NCBI GenBank assembly: GCA_030746455.1
Contig: JASLMQ010000454.1
Coordinates: forward strand, 1 to 6,262
From: Candidatus Latescibacterota bacterium
GTDB lineage: Bacteria > Latescibacterota > UBA2968 > GCA-2709665
Direction: 5' to 3'
DNA: 6,262 nucleotides
Positions 5,028-6,262 of the stretch are shown piece after piece. The notes under the pieces were generated by a model, which made no database searches, was not told the DNA's origin, and saw only the letters and a list, made by a program, of their open reading frames with translations. A program made the translations under genes and the position numbers. How positions within the stretch are numbered: position 1 is the stretch's first letter; each line of letters starts with the position of its first letter.

Positions 5028-6262
5028 ATGGCGCTCCACACCTCTCCCAGGCCTTCAGCCTCGCCCGACCCGCACCCCATGGCGCACGGGATCACCCCCC
5101 GCTCGGCGGCAGTCGGGATATTGGCCGCCGCGGTCATCAGCGGCTGGATCACCTACTCCCGAACCGCCGCCGACACCTCCGCCATCAATATCACGCACCT
5201 GCCCGTTTCCCTCTTCGTCGTCTTTCTGCTGGTCGTGACGGCCAATCTGTTGTGGCGCGCCTCCGGGCGTGGGCCCGGTCTGGCCCCATCGGAGCTGCTC
5301 ACGGTCCTGGCGGTGGGCCTTGTGGCCGCGATGATCCCGGCTCGGGGGCTGACAGGTATCTGGCTGGGGCTCCTGGCCGTACCCTACTACCGAGGGACCC
5401 CCGAGAACGGCTGGATCGAACACATCCAGCCCCACCTTCCCTCCCACCTCTACCCCACCAATGAAGGCCTGCAGACCACGTTCCTGTACGAGGGTCTCCC
5501 ACCGGGCGCCGAGGTCCCGTGGAATGCGTGGCTCACGCCGGTCTTCTGGTGGGTCACCCTGATCCTTGCCGGTTTCACCGTCTGTGTCTCGATCGTCGTG
5601 ATCCTGCGCAAGCAATGGGTGGAGCACGAGCGCCTGGACTACCCCCTACTTGCGCCCATCCTGGAGCTGATCGAAGATTCGGGAGACGGGGCGCCTCGGT
5701 GGCCGGCGCTGTTTTCCGGACGTCTCTTCTGGATCGGCTTCGCCCTGGCCTTCGGCATCATCGCCTGGAACACCAACACCTACTTCCACCCCACCTGGCC
5801 CCGGATCAACATGAGCCCGAGCGCGGGCCTCTTCTACTTCGCCAGGCTGTTTCCTCCGCTCCTGACGCACATCAACACCTACACAATCGGATTCGCCTAC
5901 TTCGTCAACCTCGAGATCCTCTTCTCGATCTGGTTCTTTCACTTCGTGCTGATGACCGAGATCGCCGTCATCAGGAAGACAGGCTTCCAGTTGGGGAAGA
6001 TGCACGCCTCCGGGGGGAGCTGGGGCGACCCGCTCGTGCGCTGGCAGAGCCTGGGGGCCCTTTTCGCCTTCGTCGCCTGGGGTCTCTGGACCGCCCGACG
6101 CCACCTCAAGGCCGTCTTCACCAAGGCCCTGAGCGGGAATCCAGAAGTGGACGACTCCAGCGAGATCCTCTCCTACCGAACCGCCGTGCTGGGCCTGATC
6201 CTCGGGACGCTCTTTATCGCCGCCTGGCTCTGGCGGGCCGGAGTCGAGCCCCGGCTGGTGGC
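5028..6262 (+). CDS. DUF6785/DUF6784-family polytopic membrane protein, 5' part (3' end outside window)
   Basis: The frame opens at ATG 5028 and runs off the window after 411 full codons without a stop. The start is uncertain: a second in-frame ATG at 5079 (Met18) sits just before the conserved-looking GITPRSAAVGIL, and neither has a good Shine-Dalgarno (weak GGAA 8 nt before 5028). Met1 is preferred because it fits the promoter at 4946-4974. Hydrophobic segments lie near residues 26-42, 57-75, 90-104, 170-193, 233-246, 286-312, 340-354 and 384-402. The basic/acidic stretch KQWVEHERLDYPL (195-207) is typical of DUF6785 as I know it, followed by PILELI. The protein aligns with the gene at 1-1176 over residues from about 274 on, so by comparison some 250 residues are missing at the end and the whole protein would be about 660 residues. 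Function is unknown; topology suggests a transporter or envelope enzyme but nothing proves it. Confidence 0.87.
   Translation, partial: MALHTSPRPSASPDPHPMAHGITPRSAAVGILAAAVISGWITYSRTAADTSAINITHLPVSLFVVFLLVVTANLLWRASGRGPGLAPSELLTVLAVGLVAAMIPARGLTGIWLGLLAVPYYRGTPENGWIEHIQPHLPSHLYPTNEGLQTTFLYEGLPPGAEVPWNAWLTPVFWWVTLILAGFTVCVSIVVILRKQWVEHERLDYPLLAPILELIEDSGDGAPRWPALFSGRLFWIGFALAFGIIAWNTNTYFHPTWPRINMSPSAGLFYFARLFPPLLTHINTYTIGFAYFVNLEILFSIWFFHFVLMTEIAVIRKTGFQLGKMHASGGSWGDPLVRWQSLGALFAFVAWGLWTARRHLKAVFTKALSGNPEVDDSSEILSYRTAVLGLILGTLFIAAWLWRAGVEPRLV

Noticed and set aside
4916..5464. Overlapping frames at the start of the second membrane protein (plus strand, 182 codons) and antisense to it (5055-5627 and 5646-6104)
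   Set aside because: The frame opening at 5028 has transmembrane segments, family motifs and a homologue in the same window; the others are low-complexity shadows.
1..6262. CRISPR array, insertion sequence, integrase, toxin-antitoxin or phage remnant
   Set aside because: No regularly spaced repeats, transposase motifs, terminal inverted repeats with target duplications or small toxin-like pairs were seen on either strand. The single GIY-YIG protein is of the stand-alone UPF0213 type, not a homing endonuclease inside an intron.

Overview
The window is high-GC bacterial DNA (roughly 60-65% G+C by eye) with third-position-GC-biased codon use. It has no RNA genes, CRISPR array, insertion sequence or phage genes that I can recognise. 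The lineage cannot be fixed from this sequence. The mix of DUF6785/DUF6784 membrane proteins, DUF3179 lipoproteins and a lone UPF0213-type GIY-YIG protein fits a free-living environmental bacterium. Gemmatimonadota, Acidobacteriota, Planctomycetota or a related metagenome-derived phylum are possible; this is inference only. The two lipoprotein signal sequences imply a cell envelope with a lipoprotein-sorting pathway.

Layout. (1) Positions 1-1176, plus strand: the 3' part of a large multi-pass membrane protein gene of the DUF6785/DUF6784 family. (2) 1177-1459: a gap with two hairpins and a strong Shine-Dalgarno. (3) 1460-1774, plus: a small complete GIY-YIG nuclease-like gene. (4) 1775-2004: a convergent gap with a clear intrinsic terminator at 1949-1981. 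(5) 2005-3299, minus: DUF3179 lipoprotein gene 'A', broken at a run of nine G on the coding strand. (6) 3300-3412: a gap with one terminator-like hairpin and two overlapping, mutually exclusive hairpins. (7) 3413-4612, minus: intact DUF3179 lipoprotein gene 'B', upstream of A in transcription order and clearly its paralogue. (8) 4613-5027: a divergent control region with two well-formed sigma70-type promoters pointing outward, each with a 17-nt spacer. (9) 5028-6262, plus: the 5' part of a second DUF6785/DUF6784 membrane protein gene, paralogous to the one that opens the window.

How the genes may work together. Two tandem DUF3179 lipoproteins lie between two same-strand paralogous membrane proteins, so both families are duplicated locally. 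No function is established for either family. A shared envelope role (substrate capture by a lipoprotein, transport by a polytopic protein) is conceivable but speculative. B and A are probably one transcription unit driven by the promoter at 4747-4775, with partial termination between them. The most notable observation is the G9 tract in A. Seven G would restore a frame that aligns residue-for-residue with B. The tract could be a sequencing error, a fresh mutation, a slippage-based phase switch, or a site where a GTGA stop/start overlap lets the C-terminal half be translated separately.
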